From Dyella choica (GTDB taxonomy: Bacteria; Pseudomonadota; Gammaproteobacteria; Xanthomonadales; Rhodanobacteraceae), in NCBI RefSeq assembly GCF_003977665.1, contig NZ_RYYV01000001.1, positions 310,001 to 374,000 of the forward strand: 64,000 bases of DNA, read 5' to 3'. This document shows, in pieces, positions 25,560-34,350 of the stretch (its first letter is position 1; every line of letters begins with the position of its first letter). Below the pieces are notes generated by a model that worked only from the letters and a program-made list of their open reading frames with translations, made no database searches and had not been told where the DNA came from. A program made the translations under genes and the position numbers.

Positions 25560-27635
25560 TCACCCGTTTCCACTACAGTCCGATGTCTTGCATTTGCAAT
25601 TCTTGCAATTCTCCGCAATCCACTGCTCAAGCCTTGCAATAGCCTGTCGTGTATTTGCTATTTCAATCATGTGCCCAGATTCTTGATCGTCAAACCACTT
25701 TTGAGAGAATGCCTCCCTCAAAGAGAGACACCGCTGCAGGCGCGCAAGATTAGCCTCCGCATCCTTACATTTGTCACCCGTTGGCGGTATGGGTGACTTG
25801 CACACAGCACTGTATTCCTTGCGCTCGCGTGACCTTTCGGCTATTTGATCCGATGTTAAACCCGAATCAGCCTGGTTTGCCATTAACCCTAGGGGGTCGA
25901 CATCACCCAACGGACTCCCGGCAACATATGCAAAGGTGCTCCCTTGACCACCAAACATGCCAAACGGATCACTCTGAATATACCTGCCTGTATTCGCATC
26001 GTAATCACGATTTACATTGTAGTTAAGCCCAGTTTCCTGATCGAAGTACTGTCCCGGAAACCTTAGGTTATACGTGTAACCATTTCCAGTTGGCTGCTGC
26101 TCACCCCACGCGTTCCCTTGGTATGCCCACACCCATACCGTGGTGCCGTTGCTATCGGCAATTGCTCGCGGCGTACTGAGTTGGTCTGCTGTAACATAGG
26201 CAATGGACGTTAATGTGCCTTGCGTATCGAGGTTCGCTATCGGGATGTTGTTGAGATAGGCGTATTCCCGATTGGTTGCACCGTATTCGCTCAACAGCTG
26301 GCTGTCTTCGTCATAGTTATAACGCTCTGTCGAACCGTTAGACGTCTTGGCGACGCGTTCGTCATTAGCGTTGTTACTGTATGTAGCAATCGTTCCCCGA
26401 TTGAGCTGCGCCACCGCCATACGATTACGCGCGTTATAACCAAATCCATACGTGCTACCGGCTTGGTTGATGGCCGTCGTGTTGCCATTGGCATCCACCG
26501 ATCGCGCTGCGTTACCCGTCGCAATCAGCTGATGGGTATTGGGGCTATAGCTGTACGTGCCCGTGGCGAGGCCATTACCCGTCTTGCTCAGTCGGTCTCC
26601 GGTCTGGTTGTACGTGACGCTTTCCAGCGCGCTGCCGTTGGCTTCCGTGATGACCGTCAAGCGATACAGAGGGTCGTAGCTGTACGTCTCCGTTGCTGGG
26701 TTCGCACCCGGGCTATTACCAGTCGCCGTGATATCGCCCATCGCATCCCTGGCCACATGTAACGTGAAGGCCGGGCTGACCAGGTCGATCATGCGGTAAT
26801 TGGCGTCGTACGTGCGCGTGATCGCCTGCCCGTTGCCCAGCGTGTAGCCGCTGACCGGCCCGAACGGCAGATAGGTCGCATTGCTGACCAGGGTGGTCGT
26901 GCCGCTTGGGGTCGTGGCGGTGACGCCACTGACGTGGCCGTCAGTGTCGTAGCCGTAGGTCACCTGGTTGCCACTGGGGTGCACGATGCTGAGGATCTTG
27001 CCGCCGAGGCTGCGGGTGTAGCTCGTCACATCCGTGTGGCCACTGACCGTCTGACTCTTCTGGATCACCAAGCCCTGGGCGTTGTAGCAGAACACCGTGG
27101 TGACGGCGTTTTCGACGATGCGAGTCAGATGACCGATGGGGTACGAACTGGCACAACCAGTGACGGTGTTGGGTTCGTCATAGGTGTAGGTGATGTTCTG
27201 GGTGGTGTCAGCGTAGCTGGCGCTCAGGCGACGATCCTGGGCGTCGTAGGTGTAAGAGACGATGTTGCCGTTAGCGTCGAGGGCGGTTAGTACGTTGCCG
27301 GCGGCGTCATAGGTCTTGGCCGCGACGCCCATATCGGGGCTGATTAGCTTGGTTTCATCCGACAAGCCGTCGTACTGGTAAGTCGTGTTAAGACCGCTGG
27401 GATCGGTGATCTGGGTCAGTCGATCCAGGGCGTCGTAGGCATAGGTGGTCTTGGTGTTGGCGGTCTGTGCGGCCACCGGTGCGGCAACGATGGCCATCGC
27501 CACGCCAAGCATGAGGCTGGCCAGTGGCTTCCTTGCCCTCATTACGCGCGCGCCTATGTCCGTAAGCTGTCCTAGTTTCGTGCTCGTGGTCGCATTCACA
27601 CCGGCCGAGCCGTTCACTGCTTGTCCTTGCTTCAT
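25560..27635 (-). CDS. RHS/YD-repeat protein, C-terminal half with variable tip
   Basis: 691 residues. After ~35 residues comes a hydrophobic signal-like stretch ending PVAAQ, then many YD repeats (TYAYDALDRLTQITD, YTYDAQDRRLSASY, YGYDTDGHVSGV). The RHS core end is present as RFPGQYFDQETGLNYNVNRD, then DANTGRYIQSDPFG and SPLGDVDPLGL. The ~105-residue tip after this has GHMIEIANTRQAIARLEQW and a C-terminal Cys cluster (ENCKNCKCKTSDC), is more AT-rich, and matches no toxin family I know. Probably a delivered or surface toxin whose core is supplied partly by the upstream gene. Confidence 0.88.
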   Translation of the reverse strand: MKQGQAVNGSAGVNATTSTKLGQLTDIGARVMRARKPLASLMLGVAMAIVAAPVAAQTANTKTTYAYDALDRLTQITDPSGLNTTYQYDGLSDETKLISPDMGVAAKTYDAAGNVLTALDANGNIVSYTYDAQDRRLSASYADTTQNITYTYDEPNTVTGCASSYPIGHLTRIVENAVTTVFCYNAQGLVIQKSQTVSGHTDVTSYTRSLGGKILSIVHPSGNQVTYGYDTDGHVSGVTATTPSGTTTLVSNATYLPFGPVSGYTLGNGQAITRTYDANYRMIDLVSPAFTLHVARDAMGDITATGNSPGANPATETYSYDPLYRLTVITEANGSALESVTYNQTGDRLSKTGNGLATGTYSYSPNTHQLIATGNAARSVDANGNTTAINQAGSTYGFGYNARNRMAVAQLNRGTIATYSNNANDERVAKTSNGSTERYNYDEDSQLLSEYGATNREYAYLNNIPIANLDTQGTLTSIAYVTADQLSTPRAIADSNGTTVWVWAYQGNAWGEQQPTGNGYTYNLRFPGQYFDQETGLNYNVNRDYDANTGRYIQSDPFGMFGGQGSTFAYVAGSPLGDVDPLGLMANQADSGLTSDQIAERSRERKEYSAVCKSPIPPTGDKCKDAEANLARLQRCLSLREAFSQKWFDDQESGHMIEIANTRQAIARLEQWIAENCKNCKCKTSDCSGNG

Positions 27636-27648
27636 GACTGGCTCCCTG

Positions 27649-30171
27649 TCAGTTCGTGCCGTTGTAGTTGTCGAGGGTCTGCACCAGGCGATTCAAGGCG
27701 TCGTAGCCTTGCTGGCGCTGGATACCAAGACCATCGGCGCTTTGCACCAGGTTGCCGTTGGCGTCGTAGCTGTTGCTGGCGCTGGCATCGAACACGGTGT
27801 GACTGAGACCGTCCATCACCTTGGTGAGCTGGCCCAGGGGGTTAAAGGTCCGGCTCAGGCTCTTGTGCAAGGTACCGGTCGAGTCATAGACCTGCTCGGC
27901 GGTTTTGTTGCCGGCGTTATCCAGAGCGTATTGGAGATAGTTGCCTTGGGCGTCAGTGATCTTCACCAGGCGGTGCGCAGCGTCGTAGCCGTAGGTGGTG
28001 GTGACGCTGTCCGGATCGGTGACGGTTTGCACGGCACCGTAAGCGGTGTAGGTGAACTTCGCGGTAGCACCACCGACGTTGCGCGACGCTACCCAGCCGC
28101 GCGGGGTGTAGGTCGTATCCGTGTTGAGGCCGTTGGCATCGGTCAGGCGGGTGACGCGGCCATCGGCATCGTAGGAAGCGATGGTGGTGACGTGGCCAGC
28201 GGGGTCGGTGATGGTGTGCAGGTCACCGGCCTGGTAGCAGGCGGCACCGGGGGTGCCGCAACTGGTCGCGCTGCTGGTCAAGTAATAGCTGTAGGTGGTG
28301 GTCTGGGTCGTGTCGGTGCGCGGACCGGTGGCGGTGAGCATCAAGCCCACGATCGGGCATTGCGTCGTATCGACCGCGGCGCAGTAGGTATAGGTCCAGC
28401 GGCGCACGCCGGCGGGGACGGTGCCGGTGTTGCTGCAGGTGTAACCCGTGGCCGCGCTGTTGCTGGGATCGATCTCGCAGCGGGCCAGTGTTTGGCCACC
28501 GCTGTTGTAGACCCACTGGCTGTTGCTCACCGTGTTGCCGTTGGCATCCAGGACCGTGCGCGTCAGCGGCACACGCAAGGTGGTGTTCCAGGTGGTGTTG
28601 GTGGTGCGTTGACTGGTCGTACCCGATGCGTCGATTTGCTGATTGAGCAAGCCATGGACGTCATAGGTGGTCTTGGTAACGTTGCCGTTGAAGTCGGTGG
28701 CAACCGCCGGGTACCCATTGGCGTCCAGCGTCTGCGATTGGTATTGCTGATCGCATTGCGCACCGCAATGGGCACTCATATTGCTGATGATGGCTGTGCC
28801 TTGCGGCGCAATGAATGTCGCCGTGGCTTGCTGGCCGAGCGGATAGGTGACGGTGGAGGCTGTGCCGCTGCTGGCGTAGCTGATCGTAAGCAGACCGGCA
28901 CCGTTGCCTTCTTGGGTGGAAATCGCCCGGCCATCGGCCTGGTAGCCGAAAGTGTTATAGCGGGTACTGCCCTCATCGATGGTGCCGGTGAGTTTGCCTT
29001 GGTTGCTACCCGCCGCGCTATACGCGGACTCGTCGTAGAGGTACTGGCGCTGCTTGCCATCCGGAAAGGTGACGCTGGTCAAGTTATTGGACGCGTCATA
29101 GCCATAGCCCAACACACCGCCATCGGGCTCGGTCACGGATACCAGGTTCAACTGGCTGTCGTAACCGAAGGTCAAGCTCCGACCTTTGGCGTCGGTGACC
29201 TTCCACAGCAAACCGCCCGGCAGGGCTGTACCTGTCGATGATTGTTGCGTGGTGCCATCGGTGTACGTCAGCGTAAGGAGGGTGTGCGTACCATCGCTGA
29301 CCGAAAGCAATGAACCCATCGGCGAATAGGTTTCGTACTGTCGCGTGGCTGAGATAAACAAGGTCCAGGACAGCACGTAGCCGCTGCTGTCGTCCGTCTC
29401 CGTCAAAACGTTGCTGACATCCGCATCGCCCTGCCAAACCCCATTGACCTTGTTGAATGTCAACTCCTGACCGTTCTGGCGTTGCACCGTCACCTTGGTC
29501 GGCGAGCTTGGACGACCGCTGAGGGCATCGATTCCTGACGAGTTAAACGAAAGACTCCTGTCATAGTTCGTCAGCCACTGCACCCCACTATGGCCGCCGC
29601 GTACGTTAGGGTCGCTGTTGTAATAACGACTCAGTGCAAGGTCGCCCTGCGTGAAATCGTCTTGCTCTGCATAGGTGTTTCCGATTACCAGATTAACCGG
29701 GTCACCATCCATGGGCTTATTGGCGCCTTGCGTGCAACTACAGCCCAAATTTTTAGGCGGATTGTATTTGCCACATGACGCTGGTGGATTGGCCACTGAA
29801 CAGGGAAGCAAGTATGAAACATCAAACGCCCGCATCGATACGTAACTGGTTTGCGAATAGGGCGGATTACCGGGCGCCACGATGACAACCGTGGGGCTTA
29901 CATCCACAAGATTGGGATTTTCTAAGGGATCGATTCTTTCCTCACAATACGTCCTGATGACATAGTCCGGTGGCTGAAAGGGGCCGCTTTTTCCAGTGAA
30001 ATATTCGATAGCCGATGGCATATTTGCCTCGCAGGCATGCAACGCCACCGCGCGGCTAGGGTAGTTGGTAAATGGGTACGGTGGTGTAATCGTTTGAGCT
30101 TGCACCGACGCGCAGGAAACAGCGCACAACACGATGCACAGCTTCAGCATAAAAGCACTGATACGACTCAT
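27649..30171 (-). CDS. RHS/YD-repeat protein, N-terminal half
   Basis: 840 residues with a signal peptide ending SVQAQ, a Cys-containing N-terminal region (LGCSCTQGANKPMDGDPVNL, then NTYAEQDDF) typical of DUF6531 RHS proteins, and YD repeats to the end (YGYDAAHRLVKITD, SYDANGNLVQSAD). It stops after GYDALNRLVQTLDN and the next gene, 13 bp on, resumes YD repeats after a second signal-like stretch. So the RHS polypeptide is encoded as two separately exported parts rather than one protein. Confidence 0.87.
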   Translation of the reverse strand: MSRISAFMLKLCIVLCAVSCASVQAQTITPPYPFTNYPSRAVALHACEANMPSAIEYFTGKSGPFQPPDYVIRTYCEERIDPLENPNLVDVSPTVVIVAPGNPPYSQTSYVSMRAFDVSYLLPCSVANPPASCGKYNPPKNLGCSCTQGANKPMDGDPVNLVIGNTYAEQDDFTQGDLALSRYYNSDPNVRGGHSGVQWLTNYDRSLSFNSSGIDALSGRPSSPTKVTVQRQNGQELTFNKVNGVWQGDADVSNVLTETDDSSGYVLSWTLFISATRQYETYSPMGSLLSVSDGTHTLLTLTYTDGTTQQSSTGTALPGGLLWKVTDAKGRSLTFGYDSQLNLVSVTEPDGGVLGYGYDASNNLTSVTFPDGKQRQYLYDESAYSAAGSNQGKLTGTIDEGSTRYNTFGYQADGRAISTQEGNGAGLLTISYASSGTASTVTYPLGQQATATFIAPQGTAIISNMSAHCGAQCDQQYQSQTLDANGYPAVATDFNGNVTKTTYDVHGLLNQQIDASGTTSQRTTNTTWNTTLRVPLTRTVLDANGNTVSNSQWVYNSGGQTLARCEIDPSNSAATGYTCSNTGTVPAGVRRWTYTYCAAVDTTQCPIVGLMLTATGPRTDTTQTTTYSYYLTSSATSCGTPGAACYQAGDLHTITDPAGHVTTIASYDADGRVTRLTDANGLNTDTTYTPRGWVASRNVGGATAKFTYTAYGAVQTVTDPDSVTTTYGYDAAHRLVKITDAQGNYLQYALDNAGNKTAEQVYDSTGTLHKSLSRTFNPLGQLTKVMDGLSHTVFDASASNSYDANGNLVQSADGLGIQRQQGYDALNRLVQTLDNYNGTN

Positions 30172-30485
30172 GCCCCTTCCCCATTGATAGCATTTTTCAT
30201 CGCATGTATTCCTTCCATTTCATAGGCACTAGCAGGCACGGGACGCTCAAGCCACCAGCGCCATGCGCCCGATTGCTTACGGCGTCGCAGCCATGGTTCA
30301 CGACAGGGTCGAAAAGTATGATTGAGGCCGCCTATCACCCTGGCGAGCGGGCTCAGCGCGGTAAGGCTGCGGATCCGATTCTTATGCAGCGTGCCGTCTG
30401 AGTCGTCAATCTGCGCAGTAGCGCTGTTGTCTACGGCATTCGCGGCGCCATGGCGGCGGGTGCGTTGAGAGAGGCAGTCATCCAT
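30168..30485 (-). CDS. Hypothetical 105-aa protein overlapping the RHS start
   Basis: ATG at 30485 follows AGGGG by 6 bp, and its stop overlaps the RHS start codon as ATGA. The protein is basic with RKQSGAWRWWLERPVPASA near the end. It resembles nothing I know. The coupling supports a real gene, possibly a leader or accessory factor for RHS export. Confidence 0.5.
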   Translation of the reverse strand: MDDCLSQRTRRHGAANAVDNSATAQIDDSDGTLHKNRIRSLTALSPLARVIGGLNHTFRPCREPWLRRRKQSGAWRWWLERPVPASAYEMEGIHAMKNAINGEGA

Positions 30486-30660
30486 GCAATTCCCCTGATC
30501 TTCCCTGTGAGGTATTAACCCAGAACGATGCGAGCGCCGCAAGTACCTGATGCGTTGTGTCGTAGTAGACGGACTGCAAGTAAGTGCAAGATTCCGCAAA
30601 AGCAGCACTCTACCCCTCAAGCAGACCGGTCTGTAAATCGCCGAAGTCCCTACCTGCGAG

Positions 30661-31053
30661 ATGGCCAATCAAATTGCGATGAGGGCCGGTGCTCACGGCT
30701 TTATTGGCAAGACGCAGCACGAGTCCGAACGGCATGTGGCCATCCGAGCGGTGGCGGCGGGCCGAACCTATTTCAGCCAGCACCTGGCCAATGCCATCGA
30801 TCCGATCCACCCTGCCAAACCCAGTGATGAGCCCGTCGCGGACCGTGGCGATGAGTTACTGGACACCTTCAAGCTTTCCGCACGAGAACATGAGGTGCTG
30901 CGCTGCCTGCTCAACGGCATGTCCATCACGGCCATTGCCAAGACGTTTTCCCGGTCTGTCACCACAATCAGCGCGCAGAAGCATTCGGCCTTCCGCAAGC
31001 TGGGCTTACGTACCAACCATGAGTTGTTCAGGGTGTGGTGTCCGCGAGGATGA
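30661..31053 (+). pseudogene. Truncated RcsB-like response regulator
   Basis: Matches residues ~102-226 of the regulators at 22962 and 43005, starting AMRAGAHGFIGKTQHES and running through the whole HTH (LSAREHEVLRCLLNGMS, TISAQKHSAFRKLG). The receiver with the phospho-Asp is missing; homology starts abruptly near 30672. It might still make a free DNA-binding domain, but a decayed copy is more likely. Confidence 0.82.
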
Positions 31054-31197
31054 GCCGAGTCGGCGGCTTTGCCTTTCCAACGCACTCGCTTGAAGCAGCG
31101 AACCGGCCCAAGGTGCCCTCATGATTCCCAATTAATTGTTTTAATGGGAAATACACGGACTTTGTCGCCCACCAGCAAGCAAAGTGCGCACATCGGT

Positions 31198-31243
31198 CTC
31201 AAATTGCGCAGACTTTGGATTCCAAGGGCACACACACTTTGCT
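31198..31243 (+). mobile_element. IS21-like end remnant, partner of 15433
   Basis: CTCAAATTGCGCAGACTTTG followed by GATTCCAAGGGCACACACAC, matching the minus strand at 15433-15478. Nothing else is supported in 31054-31597. Confidence 0.4.
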
Positions 31244-31597
31244 GGCATGCCCAGGGTGTGGGCATGCCGAAACCCAGCCAAACCGGCTCTGCGAAGCAGC
31301 TGGATCATTACTAGCGCACGAACTGGATATACCAACGCCAGAATTCGTAGCTATCGTTAGGGTGCCGACTGCGCAGCTGTCGCAGCATTTGAGCCTACCA
31401 GCCAACATACTTAATGGACCGAAGCAACCCGCTTGGTGCTGCGAAGTTGTAAGGGGCAAAGCCAATCGAAATAAACCTCCCCGCCCCGGGGAGCAAGGTA
31501 CTTGGCAGCGTTACGAGCAGGAGGCTACGCAGCAAGCGACGGTGAATGGAATGGAACCTCAAATAGATTCAACCACGTTTCACAGGGAGAACAAGCA

Positions 31598-32866
31598 GTG
31601 ATCAGCAACATGATGAAGATATCGTTAGGCTTGGCCATCAGTGCTATGAGTGCACTTGCAGCACCCGCACAGGCCGCATCGCTGGACCCCACGTTCGGTT
31701 CAGCAGGCATCACCTCCACCGCATTCGGCTACTACGGTGCCGCCGCCCGGGTTGTCATCCAACCAGACGGACGGATTGTCACCGCCGGCCAGGACGCCCT
31801 CGGTGACTTTGTATTGGCGCGTTATACGACGAGTGGTGCGCTGGATACGAGCTTCAATGGCACCGGCAAGGTCACCACCACGCCGTCCAGCAGTTGCTCG
31901 AACTCGGGACAGGCGCGCGCGCTTGCCCTGCAGGCGGATGGCAAGATCGTCGTTGCAGGCACTTCGTGCCCGAACTTCAACTCCATCCGCAACTTCACCA
32001 TTTATCGCTACAACCCGGATGGTTCGCTGGACGCCACCTTTGGCAGCTCGGGTAAGGCAACCGTCAATTTCTCCGCGGGGGCTTCGGAAGCGTGCGCCGT
32101 TGCGGTACAGGGCGGCTTGATCTGGGTTGCGGGCTATGCCGGTTCCGACATTGCGCTGGCGCGCCTTACCAGCAGCGGGACGTTGGATTACAGCTTCGGC
32201 AACGGTTCCGGTACCGTCACCTCGGCAGTTGGCACCAGCTCCGCCTTCGCCAACAGCCTGGTCATCCAGGCGGATGGTAAACCCGTGCTTGCCGGCTACG
32301 CGTCGAACGGCGGCACCGTATTCGCGTTGGCGCGCTACACCACCACTGGCGCGCTGGACACCACTTTCGGGGCCGGCGGTGAAGTGCTGACCCATGTGGG
32401 CGGCACTTTCCCGGGCAACTCCGCCATCGCCACTTCGCTGGCGATTCAAAGCGACGGTAAAATCGTCGCCGGCGGCTATGCGAACAGCCCGACCACTAGC
32501 TACTACCGATTTGCTGCCGTTCGTTACACTAGCACCGGCGCGCTGGACAGCAGCTTTGGATCCGGCACCGGCTGGGTCCTTACCACCATCGGTAGCGGCG
32601 ATGCGATTGGCAGGGATGTTGCCATCGATGCCGCCGGAGGAATCATTGTCGGCGGCTACTCCAGTGCGGGCAGCTACCGCCAGCTGACCTTGAATCGCTA
32701 CGACTCGTTCGGCAACCAGGACTACAGCTTCGGACCTGTTGCAACCACCGTCGGCAGCTCGAATGCCGCTGTTCAAGGGCTCGCCCTACAAGGCGACGGC
32801 AAAATCGTCGTCGCGGGCTATGGCAACTCGCCATATACCTTTGTTGTTGCGCGCTATCAGCAATAA
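31598..32866 (+). CDS. Exported delta-60 repeat (DUF5122) beta-propeller protein
   Basis: 422 residues with a signal peptide ending PAQAA. The GTG at 31598 is preferred over ATG 31610 because AGGGAGA lies 8 bp upstream of it. The mature part is made of ~55-60-residue repeats with the pattern VVIQPDGRIVTAG, FVLARYTTSGALDTSF and FG.G, typical of the delta-60/DUF5122 repeat thought to fold as a propeller. Probably surface or periplasmic; role unknown. Confidence 0.88.
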   Translation: MISNMMKISLGLAISAMSALAAPAQAASLDPTFGSAGITSTAFGYYGAAARVVIQPDGRIVTAGQDALGDFVLARYTTSGALDTSFNGTGKVTTTPSSSCSNSGQARALALQADGKIVVAGTSCPNFNSIRNFTIYRYNPDGSLDATFGSSGKATVNFSAGASEACAVAVQGGLIWVAGYAGSDIALARLTSSGTLDYSFGNGSGTVTSAVGTSSAFANSLVIQADGKPVLAGYASNGGTVFALARYTTTGALDTTFGAGGEVLTHVGGTFPGNSAIATSLAIQSDGKIVAGGYANSPTTSYYRFAAVRYTSTGALDSSFGSGTGWVLTTIGSGDAIGRDVAIDAAGGIIVGGYSSAGSYRQLTLNRYDSFGNQDYSFGPVATTVGSSNAAVQGLALQGDGKIVVAGYGNSPYTFVVARYQQ

Positions 32867-32910
32867 GCTTCCGCTCGAAATCGCAAGCCTCAACGGTAGC
32901 ATCGGGAAAG

Positions 32911-32946
32911 CCCCTCCCCTCTCGCCCACGGCGGGAGGGGAGGGGG
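32911..32946. repeat. CCCCTCCCC / GGGGAGGGG hairpin
   Basis: CCCCTCCCCTCTCGCC and GGCGGGAGGGGAGGGGG form a GC-rich hairpin between the convergent DUF5122 and TIR-like genes. Related in style to the 1595 and 13363 elements. Confidence 0.55.
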
Positions 32947-33069
32947 TGAGGGTTCCTCGCTCTTTTTCATCGGCCAGCTCAATCCTGCTGAAACGGGGCG
33001 TGCCGAAACGGGCTCACCATTTCGCCAAAAGTGACCCTGCCCCCGATTTCCCGAACGTTGTTCAAAGCT

Positions 33070-34341
33070 TCAATCCTCCGAATGACGGTTCAAATAACCG
33101 GCCCAGCTACCGTTTTCAAACGACGGCGATCCATCTGACCAGCCCGAGGCTTGCCAGAAGATGTCGAGTTGCTCATGAAGCAAACTTGCCATGGGATTCG
33201 ATAGATCAACAAGCCTTGCTGCCGGTGGCACGACGTAAGGCTCGCTAATACGCTTCTTAATTGCGCTGTGCCCTCGCATAAGTCGAACATCTTCTACACC
33301 ATCGAGTGTCACTGAGACCAATGCTGCGCCACCCAACCCCAATTCGACGGCGCAAGTTGCCAAGTTTTCTAGCATCCCTACAACTGTTGACTCAAGGCTG
33401 AGACCATCGACCAAGATGTCCCGATCATCGTCAATGCGCTGCCCAATATTGATTTGAAATTCAAAGTATCCAGGACGAGCGATTCGCACGAGCCAGCTAG
33501 TCTCTGGATTCTGTGCTGGCCGCCGCTGGTGCGGCCGGGCGCATCTCCACCATTGCTTTGCATCGCAGTCGCCTTCGACGGGCGCATCAAAGTGGGAAGA
33601 AAAACGGTCCAGCACATCACTGACCAGCTGCGGACTAAGTCGCTGATTCAACGTCGCGGCAAAAGGCACCAGGCGCAAGATCAGTCGTGGTCGAGTGACA
33701 ATTTTTGGAACCCCTCCACGACCTGCGTCGAACGAGAGTTCATTTATCGCGGCCTCGGCGGCAGCCTGACGAATGCGAAATTCTTCGCCAGATTTATCGC
33801 CCATTTCGGTTCGTGCTGTCTCATCGTCAAAGACAGCTTTTAAGGCCGTGATCAACTGCCTCGTAAGCGCGTCTTTGGCCTCTTCACGAGTTTCGCGATT
33901 TGCACCATCTGCGCAGGAGAAGAGCATTGGACGACGGGTGTGGCGGATGTCGAACGGCAATTCGTGCTGGCCTGGATCGCCCATGCAAGTGTTCATAACG
34001 GCCAGCACGCGACGCCACCCTAAACTCTTCAGCGCATAACCATGTTCAATACAAACATTCGGGTTTGGTGTCCGACTTCCATCAATCCGGTGAGCCACAT
34101 AGGAGAAATCAGCGACGAAGACCGCTGCTTCGTCAATTTTTCGAAAGATCGTCTCCATAATTGGCGGTGATCCGGGAACACCACGCGTATCCCGATCCAC
34201 GGTTATGTCGCGATCAGCAAGATCAATGGATGCATCCGCCTTGATAGCTTTTATCGCTTGCTCGATACATGCCTGAATGAAGCTTCGTCCGATGGCATTC
34301 GGGGTATCACTTTGCCACGAAAAGAAGATGCGATACGCCAT
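33070..34341 (-). CDS. TIR-like / nucleotide-hydrolase-fold domain protein
   Basis: 423 residues. The N-terminal ~150 residues look like a TIR-like fold: AYRIFFSWQSDTPN at the start, VDRDTRGVPGSPPIMETIF (48-66), AAVFVADFSYV (72-82) and NPNVCIEHGYALKSLGW (93-109), where Glu99 sits at the position of the catalytic Glu in TIR and deoxyribosyltransferase proteins. The C-terminal 250 residues are unassigned. It starts 9 bp after the PD-(D/E)XK gene. It may be an NAD- or nucleotide-degrading effector; inference only. Confidence 0.68.
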   Translation of the reverse strand: MAYRIFFSWQSDTPNAIGRSFIQACIEQAIKAIKADASIDLADRDITVDRDTRGVPGSPPIMETIFRKIDEAAVFVADFSYVAHRIDGSRTPNPNVCIEHGYALKSLGWRRVLAVMNTCMGDPGQHELPFDIRHTRRPMLFSCADGANRETREEAKDALTRQLITALKAVFDDETARTEMGDKSGEEFRIRQAAAEAAINELSFDAGRGGVPKIVTRPRLILRLVPFAATLNQRLSPQLVSDVLDRFSSHFDAPVEGDCDAKQWWRCARPHQRRPAQNPETSWLVRIARPGYFEFQINIGQRIDDDRDILVDGLSLESTVVGMLENLATCAVELGLGGAALVSVTLDGVEDVRLMRGHSAIKKRISEPYVVPPAARLVDLSNPMASLLHEQLDIFWQASGWSDGSPSFENGSWAGYLNRHSED

Positions 34342-34350
34342 TGCAATAGC

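Noticed and set aside
27445-29241. 598-residue plus-strand open frame
   Set aside because: It is antisense to the RHS/YD-repeat genes, whose repeats keep several frames open; Gly/Val/Ala-rich with no fold.
31700-32776. 358-residue minus-strand open frame
   Set aside because: Antisense of the delta-60 repeat protein, explained by its repeats.
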